A DNA stretch of 64,000 nucleotides from Desmodesmus armatus (Eukaryota > Chlorophyta > Chlorophyceae > Sphaeropleales > Scenedesmaceae): positions 1 through 64,000 of the forward strand of contig VIIQ02000751.1 in assembly GCA_007449985.2 (NCBI GenBank), written 5' to 3'. Below, piece after piece: positions 21,401 through 32,000 of the stretch (within the stretch, counting starts at the first letter, position 1; the number at the start of each line of letters is the position of its first letter). The notes beneath the pieces were generated by a model. It made no database searches. It was not told the DNA's origin and saw only the letters and a list, made by a program, of their open reading frames with translations. A program made the position numbers and the translations under genes.

Positions 21401-23198
21401 CTCTTATGGGATCCTCAGTAAACGGGTGTGCTGTTTCAACAGTTCGGGGCAAGCAAGTGAGTCACATTTGTGTGGTGTCATGGCAAGTTGGGTGTGCCCA
21501 GCAGGCACCGGCCACTGCTCATGGGTCACTCTTGTTGCATGCTTTCTGGCTGCGCAGCCAGTGCTGTACTTAGACACAGCCACTGCCGGTCGCTGCCATG
21601 AGAAACCTGTTCTCAGGCAGCCGATGTGCTGCTGCAGCAGCATGCCCTGCTAGGCCCCTTATCTTCACATATATTTGAAGCTGTAAAAACCAGCTGTCAT
21701 TTTGCTTGCGGGTGGTGCTTGTGGGACGTGTCAATCACTGACCACACCGATAGAGATGCCAGCAGTGCTGCAAGTTGCACCATGCAGCTCTGTTTCAGTA
21801 CTGCCCATCAACCTTGGCTAAGCCTTGCCATGATGGTCAACGTCTGGACACGTGTGTGGTTTGTGGCACTGCACTGTGGGTCGCCCGGGTTGCGGTCCCA
21901 ACCTGGGCGATTGGCAGGAGGGTTTGTGCACTGCAAATGATACCCGCAGAATGTTTAGTGCAGGACATTGTACCTCTCAAAGTACCTCTCTTTGGAGGTA
22001 TCCACAGGACAGGTACCAACACTTTTCTGGTACCTGGCGGTGCATGTATGTACCCTGGGGCAGCAGAACAAAGTTGTTCTGCAGCGTAGTGTGGCTTGAA
22101 CCTTGAGTCGTTGTCGCGATTGTGCGTGGTGGTTCCACACGTGTTGGAGCTGCCCAGTAGGGCACACACGCTTGCGACTGTGGAAAAGGGGCATTCAATT
22201 GTCGTACAAGATGTCTGCGCTGTAGTTGTGCTGCCCCAAGTGTGTGGCCCGGCACGCTTGCAAGATGCAGGTGGCAGCTGTTGCTATCTGTTGCTCTTTG
22301 TTTGGTAGCTAGCTCTCCCCCTTCAGACCTTGAGTCACTCTGTGATGCATTTCATTGATTGGTCACACCTTCATGCCTGCTTTGCTGCTGCTCCCAGAGC
22401 ACGCTCCAGTGACCGCCATTTCATTTATGCTCTGGACGTGCGATGTTACCAACGGTCCTGATGTCGTCGGTGCTTCTGATGCTTTCGACGCTCTCGGATG
22501 TGTTGCAGCCAGCGTGCCACATGCGTGAATGATTACACAGTGTACTTCTGTGGAGTGTCCCACTTTGAGGAAGAACCAGTACATCCCACTTGTCGCTCTT
22601 CCAGCAGGGTCGTTGTGTCTGAGCACTGGTCAGATATTGCCTTGCTGCTCTGACTGCGCTGCATAAGGCTGCATAGGGGCGCAGACCCCTGCAGCATGGG
22701 ATGCTTCCTTCTTGCCTCCTCCTGTCCTGCGTTGTATGCAGGCCCTGGCCCGGGTATCTGTTGAGTGTCAATGTTCCAAATGTGTGTGTTCTACTTGGTC
22801 AGTGGTTGGGGACTTTGTTGTTTCATTTTCTGCCCCTGATGGCAATTTTCTGCAGTTGTGCATGCAGGGTTTGGCCCGCCCTTGGATCTACCTCTGGCCC
22901 AGGCCCTGGACGGCCTTTCCTGCGGTTTTGGTTAGTCAAGTTGCTGCTTATGAGGAGAAAGTTGTAAAGTTGAGTTGTCTTTCCTCATGTCAATCCCGTT
23001 GCTGCAGAATCCAGTGAGGTGGAGGATCTGCCTACATGTACATGCCTGTCACTCATTCAAACCATGTTGCCAGTCCCGAATCAGGGTGCACCGTCAGACG
23101 GGTGCAATGCTTTCACGGCGATGCAAATTAGAGCAACTTTGTACAGCGTGAGGCCTACACCGCTACTCTGCCTGTGTCTGATCATCGTGCATGTCGTG
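18468..23198. other. Long G/T-rich non-coding region after the B3 gene
   Basis: About 4.7 kb with no ORF that I trust. The plus strand is clearly G/T-rich, as in the 3' flanks of other genes here. TGTAA motifs occur, for example near 19513, 20148 and 21240, any of which could end the B3 transcript. The part from about 22700 is probably the 5' flank of the thioredoxin-like gene. Confidence 0.5.
18511..18612. repeat. Direct repeat of about 37 bp just after the B3 stop
   Basis: Two imperfect copies of a segment containing GGCATGCAACATTACGTATC, at about 18516-18551 and 18577-18612. A second short tandem duplication (CATCCTTCCATGCTG) follows at about 18650-18720, and a third (CGCAGCATCAGCAGAG) at about 18795-18855. 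These probably lie in the 3' UTR. Confidence 0.7.
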
Positions 23199-25396
23199 AT
23201 GCACAGTACTTTGATCCAGCATACGCCCCAGGCAGCCATAACCGCAGGGCAGGGCCGGCGAAGCCCTGACTTCTTCAGCGTTTTATTAACATTACGACAG
23301 GCGTGTAGTGCGGGAGTTTGCAGCTGTAGTACAACCAGAAGCCGCAGCAGCAGTAGAAGCTGTAGCAGCAGCAGCAACGCCATCACATCATCCGCTTCTG
23401 CTGCAGCCACCAGGAACACGAGGCGTGGCTCAGTCGCAACACGCGCCTGGTTTGACCAGCAGCAGACCCAGGGCCTGTGGGGTAAGCCTGTTGGTTGTCA
23501 GCACACAGTCTTCGCCCTTCCATGCATGTTGCCCACCAGCAAGCACACCCTGCCCTCCTGGTCTCCATCCTTGCCAGCTTTTACTAATGTTGCTGTGTTG
23601 CACCGCAGATTACAGTGGCAGTGCTGTCAAGCAGCTTTCCTTGCGGGAGCTGGAGTTGCTGCACCGGCTGTCATTTGGCCACCGCAACCAGCGCAGCTAC
23701 CTTGTGGTACTCTACACACCAGACTCCCCAGCATGTCAGGCTTTCGAGGCAGAGGTACGTTCAAGCAGCGGCTGTTTGGTGACCAGCAACAAGCATCCAC
23801 CCCTGCAGAGGGGGTGGCGGCCAGCACTCAGTAGCAATGCAACCGACAGCTGTGCCAGTTGGGTTCGGCACATCCTGAACTGCAAAGCCTCTGCCTGTGT
23901 ATGCTTGACATTACGTCGCATGCTGCACACCAGGTTGGCTGCAGACCATAAAGCGGTATGCCTCCTGTAGCGGCGCGCGCTGCTACCAGGCATTCCTGGC
24001 AGCAGCTGCAGCCAAATCCAGGGGTGCAAGGGCGCTGTCTGCCCACCACTTCAGCACATGCACGCCATCCACAAGCCCACAAACAGCACGTTCCCTTGTG
24101 CAGGTGGAGCGGCTAGCCAGCGGGCTGCGGCATGAGCCCGCCTTTGTGGCGGCAGCACTGGACGTTTCCAACAGTGAAGCCTCTACCTTTGTGGCCAACA
24201 TGCTCAAAGTCGACAGCGTGCCGTCAGTGCTGCTGTACCCGGAAGCAGCACGCGGCTGCCTCAAGTTCCTAGGTGAGTGCTGGTCTGTCTTGCATGGGTC
24301 GTAACACCAGCAGCAGCAGGTGCAGTGAGCAGCAGCAATACACAGCCTGTCTGAGGAGCAGTGTCCAATCCGCCAGTCCATGATCCTGATGATTTCACAG
24401 CGCGTTGTTCTTCAATGACGGCTGTCATGTTTGCGTGCCTCTACTGCACCCTCATTGCAGGCCCAGACATGTCTGCAGTTGGTATGTTGGCAGCTGTCAA
24501 CAAGGCGCGCAGGACAGCGCTGCCGGGGACAGCGACCAGCCATGGAGCAGCAGAGTGGCAGCTGGTGGAGGCTGCCACACCACTAACTGTGACAGCGCTC
24601 AGAGCAGCAGCTGCCTCTGGGGACAGGGAGGCAGTTGTGGCAGCCCTGCAGCAGCAGATGCAACCCATACAGCCAACACCTCTGGCTGTGCAGCAGGTGT
24701 GTGTCTGTGGTCTGCTTGTGTTGGCGGTTCCTGTGGGGTTTGTTGAATCGATGTGCCTTTTGTGCCACGGCTCATGCAGATGCCGTACGGCTTTTGTCAG
24801 AACTTGGCATGCACGCACTCTGCATACATGTGCACACGCATGCACAACATACTGACTGGTTTTGTGCATGCTGTTGACTGCTGCTGCAGGCGTCCAGCTA
24901 CTGGACACAGGGCAAGGTCCAGATGTGGGGTGGGCTGTTGCTGTGCTCGATGCTGTTCCTGGCATGGGACCTGAAGCTGTCAGACCTGTGGGAGGACTGG
25001 TGTCTGACGCGCAGGCAGGCGGCCAGGCAGCAGGGCAGAAAGTTCACTGCGCAGGAAAACCTGGATGACATGGTGACATACATGATGAAGGGGCTGACAG
25101 GGCAGCTGCCGGTACAGCAGCAGCAGCAGGAACTGGCGCCCTTGCCAGACGCGCAACAGCAGCTGCTCCAGCAAGCGCCTGGGAGTCCGCAGCAGGGCAC
25201 TGATGGTGCTGCCGGCACCCAACAAAACCCAGAGGTGGTGCAGCCAGCTGGTGTTCAGCCTTCCAGCACCACTGAAGGGCAGCACCAGCACCAACAGCAG
25301 GAGTGCGTAGCAGCAGCCAACTTGGAGATGTCCAAGATAGCAGAAAGAGTGAATTTTTGGAAGAACAGCGACACCCAGCGAGCAAAACGTCATTGA
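23199..25396 (+). CDS. Thioredoxin-like protein resembling the APS-reductase C-terminal domain, with a TM segment
   Basis: Five exons: 23199-23481, 23609-23754, 24104-24272, 24461-24696, 24890-25396. All junctions are GT-AG and in phase, giving about 446 aa. The first exon is Ser/Arg-rich and ends near VATRAW, so it looks like a plastid transit peptide. The start Met is uncertain because earlier in-frame ATGs exist (23019). The thioredoxin-like part (residues about 105-215) contains RSYLVVLYTPDSPACQAFE and VDSVPSVLLYP, closest in my view to the glutaredoxin-like tail of plant 5'-adenylylsulfate reductases. The usual CxxC is reduced to a single Cys (DSPAC). Exon 5 encodes a hydrophobic stretch (WGGLLLCSMLFLAW) and a Gln-rich tail. 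A membrane-attached plastid protein is inferred. Loss of CxxC argues against normal disulfide reductase activity. Confidence 0.65.
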
Positions 25397-25586
25397 GTTG
25401 AAGTTGAGTCATGGGCTGTATTGCTCGAGTTTGACTTGACGTGAACATGACATTGCAACAGCCGGGGATCACAAGACCAACGATCTCGAACTTATTTTGA
25501 GCCTTCAATCACCAGGCCAGACGCCAACAACTGCACACATCAGCAAACCCAGCCCCTACCAACAGCACAGCACAAGAGCAGCAAAC

Positions 25587-26248
25587 ATGGGAGGCAGGAC
25601 ATCCCTGACATTAGTTATGGTGCTTATTTGTGTAAATATCAGTGAGGGTATGAGAGGTGAGAGGCACGTTGCCCCTTGGGTTGGCCCTGTCGGTGCAGAT
25701 GCTGTTGTGCTGGGAGGGTGCGTATCTGTGCTGTACCTCAACAGTGCCTCCCCAGCAGCTGATGACACAGGAATACTTCGTCTTATATCAGCACATATAT
25801 TTATACACCAACATTATGCACTTCGTACCATGCTGCAGGGCTGGGACTACCCAACAGGGAGCTCTTTCAAGATGATTCAAAGCCCTCAGCACCACAGCAA
25901 GCAGCAGCAACAGCACCCAACTTACAGAATACCCGTGTTCTGGGGCTGAACAAAGGCAGTAGAAACACTGCAGGCACAAACGCAACCGGCTTGACCATGT
26001 CAGGGCTGAAAGAGGAGCTCGGAGGCATGAAGGAGAAGATGAAGGACGCAGAGCATCGCCACAGCAAGGCCACCATTGCAGTAGCTGCAACATTCGGCTC
26101 ACTCCTGCTGGTGGGAGCAATTGGCTGTGCAGGCATGCTGATCTGGCGGCGCTTTGCGGCCTCCCAGCACAGTCAGCGGAAGGGCCGCAACGACAGAGCC
26201 CAGTACTACGATGCAGACAGGCTACTGGGAGACCCAGCAGGCTTGTAG
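25587..26248 (+). CDS. Small signal-peptide and single-TM protein, unknown function
   Basis: Two exons, 25587-25647 and 25839-26248, joined in phase at G|GTATGA and TGCTGCAG, give 156 aa. Exon 1 encodes a signal-peptide-like start (SLTLVMVLICVNISEG). The middle is Gln/Ala/Asn-rich, followed by a short charged helix (GLKEELGGMKEKMKDAE). A transmembrane helix spans residues about 98-123 (TIAVAATFGSLLLVGAIG), then basic residues (RRF) and a short cytosolic tail ending in DPAGL. The topology suggests a type I membrane protein of the secretory pathway. No family is recognised. It begins only 190 bp after the previous stop codon, on the same strand. Confidence 0.6.
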
Positions 26249-26806
26249 CAGCAGCAGCTGTCGCTGTGACAGCCATGCAGGCTGTGTTCAGTGTGCGCCT
26301 GGTGCATGCTGTGCTGGCGACCAGCACAACCTGTGTGCTGGGGGTGGCCTGTCGTCATGATCAGTGCAGGACAGCTGACAAGAACAACGTGCAGCGGCAC
26401 CAAAGGTGGCTGCCTGGACCAAACGAACAGACTGTTGCGGGTTTTCAATGATTTCTCTGCAGGACTGTGCTGACATGCTGAGTGGGGGCGGGGGTCTGTA
26501 TGACATGGGCCGGAGTGTGTGTTACAGTGTGACATGCCGTGCTGCAGTGCGGCTGACAGGCAACAGCAGTCGTGGATTGACAGCATTGACCTTTCGTCAT
26601 AACACGCCAGTTTTGGTGTTGATGTCCTGCACGGTACTGTTTAGGTAGGCTGCATCCCTTAGCTCCATCTCTTTGTTTGCCGGGCATGCTGTCTGGTGCA
26701 GCGCCATCCTTGTGGGCTTGTGTTGTGGCACATCATGCACACACTGCTGCATGCAGCCCCAGCCTGTAGTGGTCACCATGTGTGCCACACAGTATGCGTG
26801 TGTGTA

Positions 26807-26811
26807 TGTAA
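26807..26811 (+). terminator. Candidate TGTAA polyadenylation signal
   Basis: TGTAA, the usual green-algal poly(A) signal, about 560 bases after the stop of the small TM-protein gene. Confidence 0.45.
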
Positions 26812-26978
26812 GACACTTGACTTGATGATGTGTGTGGTGATGGTGGGGGGGATCCTCCCTCCAAAGAGGGCTGTCGTATGATATTTGCTAGCATACTTGT
26901 TGGATTGAAGCACCGCGCTGGCTGCACGTGCGCAAGCGCCGGCAGCATACAAGAGGAAGATGTCAGCAGTGTACTGAC

Positions 26979-26983
26979 TTACA
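26979..26983 (-). terminator. Candidate TGTAA polyadenylation signal
   Basis: TGTAA on the minus strand, about 70 bases after the RlmH-like stop codon. Confidence 0.5.
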
Positions 26984-27052
26984 TGCCCCACAAACATGGC
27001 AACAATGATGCACCCCTACGTCACAAAACCCCACATAGTATGTACGGCAGCA

Positions 27053-28463
27053 TCAATGGTGGTAGGGTTCTCCCCGCACGATGGTCCATGCCCTGTACAA
27101 TTGCTCAACAAGGACGATGTAAGCCACAGAGTGGTTCAGCACCATCCTGCTCAACCGCACAGACTCGTCCCCACGCTCCAGGACTGCGGGCCCATGCCCA
27201 AAAGGGCCCCCAATCACAAAGCACAGCGGCGTGCCATCATCGCTGGCTTTGATCAGCAGGCGTGCCATGTCTTCAGAGCTAGCGTCTCTGCCACGCTCGT
27301 CAAGCAGCACAACTCTCTCGCCAGGCGCGATGGCCTTGAGCACCTAGCATGTACCATGGGACACAGCGCAACAACAGACAAGGGTGTGCGGCATGCAATT
27401 GAAAGCTGTACAGCTACTTGCTGCTGATACAGTGCTGCAGGGCTGCACTGTGTCGGGCGGCTCCTGGACAGACTCTGTTCATGTTGAGCGACTGAAAATC
27501 AGCAGCAACACCAAGTGCATCAGCACCAACACACTTATTAGTGCTGACACATAAAGACGTTCACAGCTGCATGTCCGCATACCAGTTTAGAGGGCACTGC
27601 TGTCACCAACCACAACACAGGTCATGACGTCACTGACTGCTGACGACCAGAGCATTAGCACTGGGAGCAAACGTCGGCCAGCACTGCCCGGCAGAGCTTC
27701 ATGACTTGAAGCAACAATATGTACAGGAGCGCTGCATGTGCATGTATGGGGTGCTCGATAGGCAGGTTGGGCTGCTGACCTTTTCAGCTTCTGCCGCTTT
27801 CTGGACTTGAGGTGATGCTGCGCCCTTGGGGTTGGGTTTGATGACGACTTCACTCACTGATGTGTACCTGCGAGCAGGGCCATGACAGGATATGGTGGCC
27901 CTCAGGAGCACAGAGGGGCCCAGCGCAGGGTGAGGGGCGCTAGGTCACAGCCTGTGTGCGCTGCTATGACACATCTAGCTTGCACCACCATGGGGCAGCT
28001 GGGGCCTCTCAATACATCCAGCTCCAAGAAGCAACACATCTAGCTCCAAGAAGCAACATACGAGAGTTGGGCCTCTGTCAGCTGCGGTGGGCATAGTCTT
28101 CATGCACACCTGCCTTGAGAGCTTGGCCAGCCATTCCTGAGCCATGTCCTGTGCTGCCTTGCTATTGTCTTTGCTGCATCGCACTAACTTGATAGGCATT
28201 GCCCTGATGCTGCGCACCAAGTCGGTTTTGCCCCTAGCTTGAGCTATATGGCTGTCCGGCCTGCTTGGCAGTCGCAAGGCTGGTGGTATCATGCTGCGTT
28301 CAGGCATGAGTGGTCTGCTTTCAGCTGCTGCTCGGATGCTGCTGTGCTGAGATGGCAACGCCAGTGGTTGCTGGAGCAGATACTGCATGCTGCTGCTGCT
28401 TCTGCTGCCAGTGCTGCTGCTCCTGCTGCTGCAAGAACTGTTCCTGCCGATCTGGCGCTGCAT
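27053..28463 (-). CDS. RlmH-type rRNA methyltransferase (SPOUT family), probably organellar
   Basis: Three exons: 28463-28114, 27867-27780, 27343-27053 (about 242 aa). The last exon is clearly RlmH: VVLLDERGRDASSEDMA, then the SAM-binding knot LCFVIGGPFGHG, then LVEQLYRAWTIVRGEPYHH at the C-terminus. Exon 1 ends with the family N-terminal strand and helix (MPIKLVRCSKDNSK, WLAKLSR), preceded by a Ser/Arg-rich presequence that suggests plastid or mitochondrial import. In bacteria RlmH N3-methylates a pseudouridine in helix 69 of 23S rRNA, so an organellar ribosome target is inferred. The start is uncertain (28499, 28478 or 28463). Intron 1 fits best as GC-AG (AAG|GCAGGT), which restores R-Y; a canonical GT donor directly after the next codon would break the phase. 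Intron 2 is GT-AG. Confidence 0.85.
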
Positions 28464-29010
28464 CAGGCCGGTAACCATGCACCAGTGGCGCACAATCATG
28501 TGCGTATTGTCGTAAACCGACTGATTGCATCCCTTCGATTCATCATTCCCAGCAGAGATCAAGTGTGTACAGCCTGTTTACACACAGCCTGTGTACAGCC
28601 TGTTCAGTCGAAGATACTTTATCAAGCGAAATGGCTCTACAACATTGCCTTGCTTTTGATTGATGCTTGTTTATTCAAGTGTGACTGCCCAACCGAACAG
28701 CCCGAACCCTGTGCAGCAACTGACAACGCTGCTCAATCATGAGCTGAACCCGCCAATCGTCTTGAAAAGTGCTTTCAATTCACGTGTTGAGGGCCTGAAA
28801 CAACTGAATACACTGCGTTGGGTGCGAAAACATACGCCAAACGATTCCCGTTGCGTTCTCACCGCCCCAGCACCGTCAACGTGCACCTGAGTATCACATT
28901 CCTAGCTTGTGCCCTTGCTCTTGTCCGCAAGCAAGGTCGTGGTCTGTGTCGGCAGACCTGTACTGCTCTGCTGCATGCTGCTGTAGTGGGGGTAGCAGAC
29001 CCCAACCAGC
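28464..29010. promoter_or_regulatory. Shared 5' region between divergent genes
   Basis: About 550 bp between two genes transcribed away from each other (RlmH-like minus, glycosyltransferase plus). It contains a CACGTG palindrome (G-box) at 28781-28786 and a short direct repeat (TGTACAGCCTGTT) at about 28567 and 28592. A bidirectional promoter is inferred. Confidence 0.4.
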
Positions 29011-32000
29011 ATGCAGTCCCTCAGTAGACTGCGGGCTGAGCGCTATTCCAGCAGCTCTGGGCACAGACTCAGCGGCCCCCTGCTCCAAAGTTACCATGGC
29101 TCCCCAAGGCACAGCTGGAAGCAGCAGCAGAAGAAGACGACCAGCTTCTCAGCAGTGCTGGCCCGGCTCGTGGTGCTGCTGCTGGTGGTAGTGGGCTGCT
29201 ACGTCGGTGGCAAGCACTACATGTACCGCAGGTCACAGTCCGAAAACAAGGATGACTTTCTTGCCAGCCTGGGGCTCGGGTCAGGGCAGAGCAGCTTCCG
29301 CCCACCAAGCTTGTGGCCCCCTAGTGACTTGGGCTTGAAGATGCCCTCATGGGCTCAGGCCCCTGCAGACCCAGAGTCAGCTGCCAAGGCCCTCAAAGGC
29401 ACAAGGGCTGGCAGGTGCGGTGTGCATATCCGAGGGGCGCATCCTGCAGCTGTGCTGGGTGATGAAAAAGAGCAGCATATGTTGTGGCTCTGTTGCTGCA
29501 TTGGTGGTTGCATGCCCCAAAACCCTCCAACTACCAGCTCAGTTGTGTTTCATGCTGTCTTGTAAGGTGCTATGCTTTGCTTGGTGCAATTATGCTGTGA
29601 TGTTCCGTCTGCAGGCTGTTTGGTGACGAGGGCTTCTCAAACAAGCAGCAGCCCAACAGGGGCAGCTTGGGCAGCATGGACTTCGACAGCCAGCAGCTAA
29701 AGCGAGGGGAACACTCCCCACCCCTGCCTCCGTCAGCACAGCTTTCCAACCAGCAACAGCAGGAAAGCACAGGTGGTGCCAGCACCGATGATGCATTGCT
29801 GGCGTCAGCTGATGTACGGGCCACGCCAGCACCAACACCCAGTACAGCTGTTGCTGCTGGTGCAGCAGGCAGCCAGCAGCAGCGCAACACAGCAGCAGAG
29901 GATCCAGACTTTGACCCCCTGCACGACAGCCTAACAGACTCTGAGAAGGAGGCTGAGCAGCTGTCGGCACTGAGCCGCGTCATCCAGCAGCAGCAGGACA
30001 CAATCACGAAGCAGGTGCGTCGATAACCTTTGGTTAGCCATCCCAACAGCTTTTCTGGCCAGCAGCTGGGCTGGAGAGACACGCATTGTCCACGTGAAGT
30101 CCATGGAGTGCAGCTGTCCTGACCCTGTGAGCAGGAGAAAACTTGCTGTGCTGTGCTGTGTCGCGCTGTGGTGTTGTGTGTGCAGACCAGTGCGCTGCAG
30201 GAGCTGCAGAAGCGGTTTGACCAGCAGGAGCACCAGCTGGCAGCAGCCACAGCCACAGCAGCGTCCACAAATGGCTCTGAGGGTGTGCAGGTTGAGCCAT
30301 ACTTCCCTGAGGACAAGGTACAGCAGGAACTCACCATGCTGCACAAGGTGAGCACTTTTGCTGGCGCTGTGTATGTTCGACCACACAACCCCTTAACACA
30401 AACTCGCCCCAATCTTAATAATTATGGCTACTCAAATGCGGCGCACCCTGGGGAGGGTGGGGGTAGGGAGACGCTTTGCCACACATCACTCAAGCAGCTA
30501 CACTGCAAGCACGCTGCAGGATTGAGCGAGGGCAGCGGAGGGACAAGGAGAGCGAAGGGGAGCTGCCGATGGCGGTAACTTGCTGCAGCTACGTATTTTG
30601 TGCTGGTGCTGCAAGGACTCTACCACAGGCTGTGATACCACGCGCAAGCAGCAATCTGTGATAGGCCAGCACAGCTGGCTTCAAGCCAAGTTCAGAAGTT
30701 CTTGCGCGCACCAGTCTGCACACAAGGTGGCACAGCACCCTTGCCCAAGGTATTACATGTGTGCATGTCCTGCAGGTTGAGGCACAGATTGAGGCAGTGT
30801 CCAGGAGTGTTGACGAGGCTACAAAGGCCCTGCCCAACCTGTCAAAGGACCAGCAGACAGCACAGGTGAGCGCATGCAGCAACAGCCCTTGCAGGACACA
30901 TGATTTTCATAAACAGCGTGCCTGGACCACCTGTTCAACCCAACCACAGCACAATGACTGACCTAACGTGGCCAATAACCTGCAGCTGCTTGACTGCATC
31001 ATGACGGCATGTGCTGGCACGATAACCGCATAAGCTGACCAATGCATACATGGCGTGCTGGCTGCTGCAGCTGGCTGAGATCCAGCGTGCTGACCAGCTG
31101 ATGGGCAGGCTGAGCCGCGTTGCAGCAGCCATCAACCTCAGGACGTCAGACCCACTCACAGAGAGTGGCCATGACCCGGTGGTGGAGCTCAGGTATGTGC
31201 AGGACAGCTGTGACTGATGCAGGTCCTGGCCGCACCTGCAGAACATTGACAGCTGGTGGTTCAGCACGTGCATCAGTGGTGCAGCTGCATCACTTATCCG
31301 CATCACAGATACTGCAGGTTGCGTGCACTTGCTCACATGCTCTGCAGCTGCATGGGCCTAGCTGCATCACATATCCAGCAGTACTGCAGGTTGCATGTAC
31401 TTGCTCACATGCTCTACAGCTGCCAAGGTTGATCCACTGACAGTTGTTGCCGTCCTGCTGCCTCAGGCATTACTATGGGACCGTGGCAAACGACCTCACC
31501 CTGAACTGGAAGGTGCGGCTGACATGCCAGTTGCTCATGCGCTGCAGCCACCCGTTAAAGAAACTACCAGCTGCAAGAAAGCATGTACTGCTCCTTCTGC
31601 ACACAGCAGCACTTGCTCAGAAGCCTCCCAGCATGATCTTTTTTGATCATGTGCTGAGGCACCTAGCTGCCGCCGGGAGTAGCAGCACAAACCCTATGCG
31701 CTTGTCCAGCTGTCCACCAGAGCAATACCCCTGTACTTTATCAATCAACCAATCATTTGATGGTACAACTGTAGCTATGAAGCTCAAGAGCTCATGCCAG
31801 CCATATACTAATCGTCACAGCGCTGGTGCATGCATACATTGCTGCTGTGCTGCTGCAGGAGGCCCTGGGGCGGCAAAACCGTCCGTCTGCTGAGCAGCTT
31901 GGTCTCAGCATGGACCCCTTCACTGACAGCATGTCAGACCTGGACACCCTGGACCTGAGGCTGGAGTATGTGGCAGCAATGATGCAGGGGGTGAGTCTGT

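Larger units (their letters stand above)
26249..27052. other. Convergent 3' intergenic region
   Basis: This is between two genes that point at each other. It contains a plus TGTAA (26807) and a minus TGTAA (26979-26983), fitting two converging transcripts. I see nothing else. Confidence 0.6.

Noticed and set aside
21003..21653. 216-codon plus ORF in the G/T-rich stretch
   Set aside because: Cys/Trp-rich composition expected from G/T-rich non-coding DNA; no domain, no conserved motif, no splice context.
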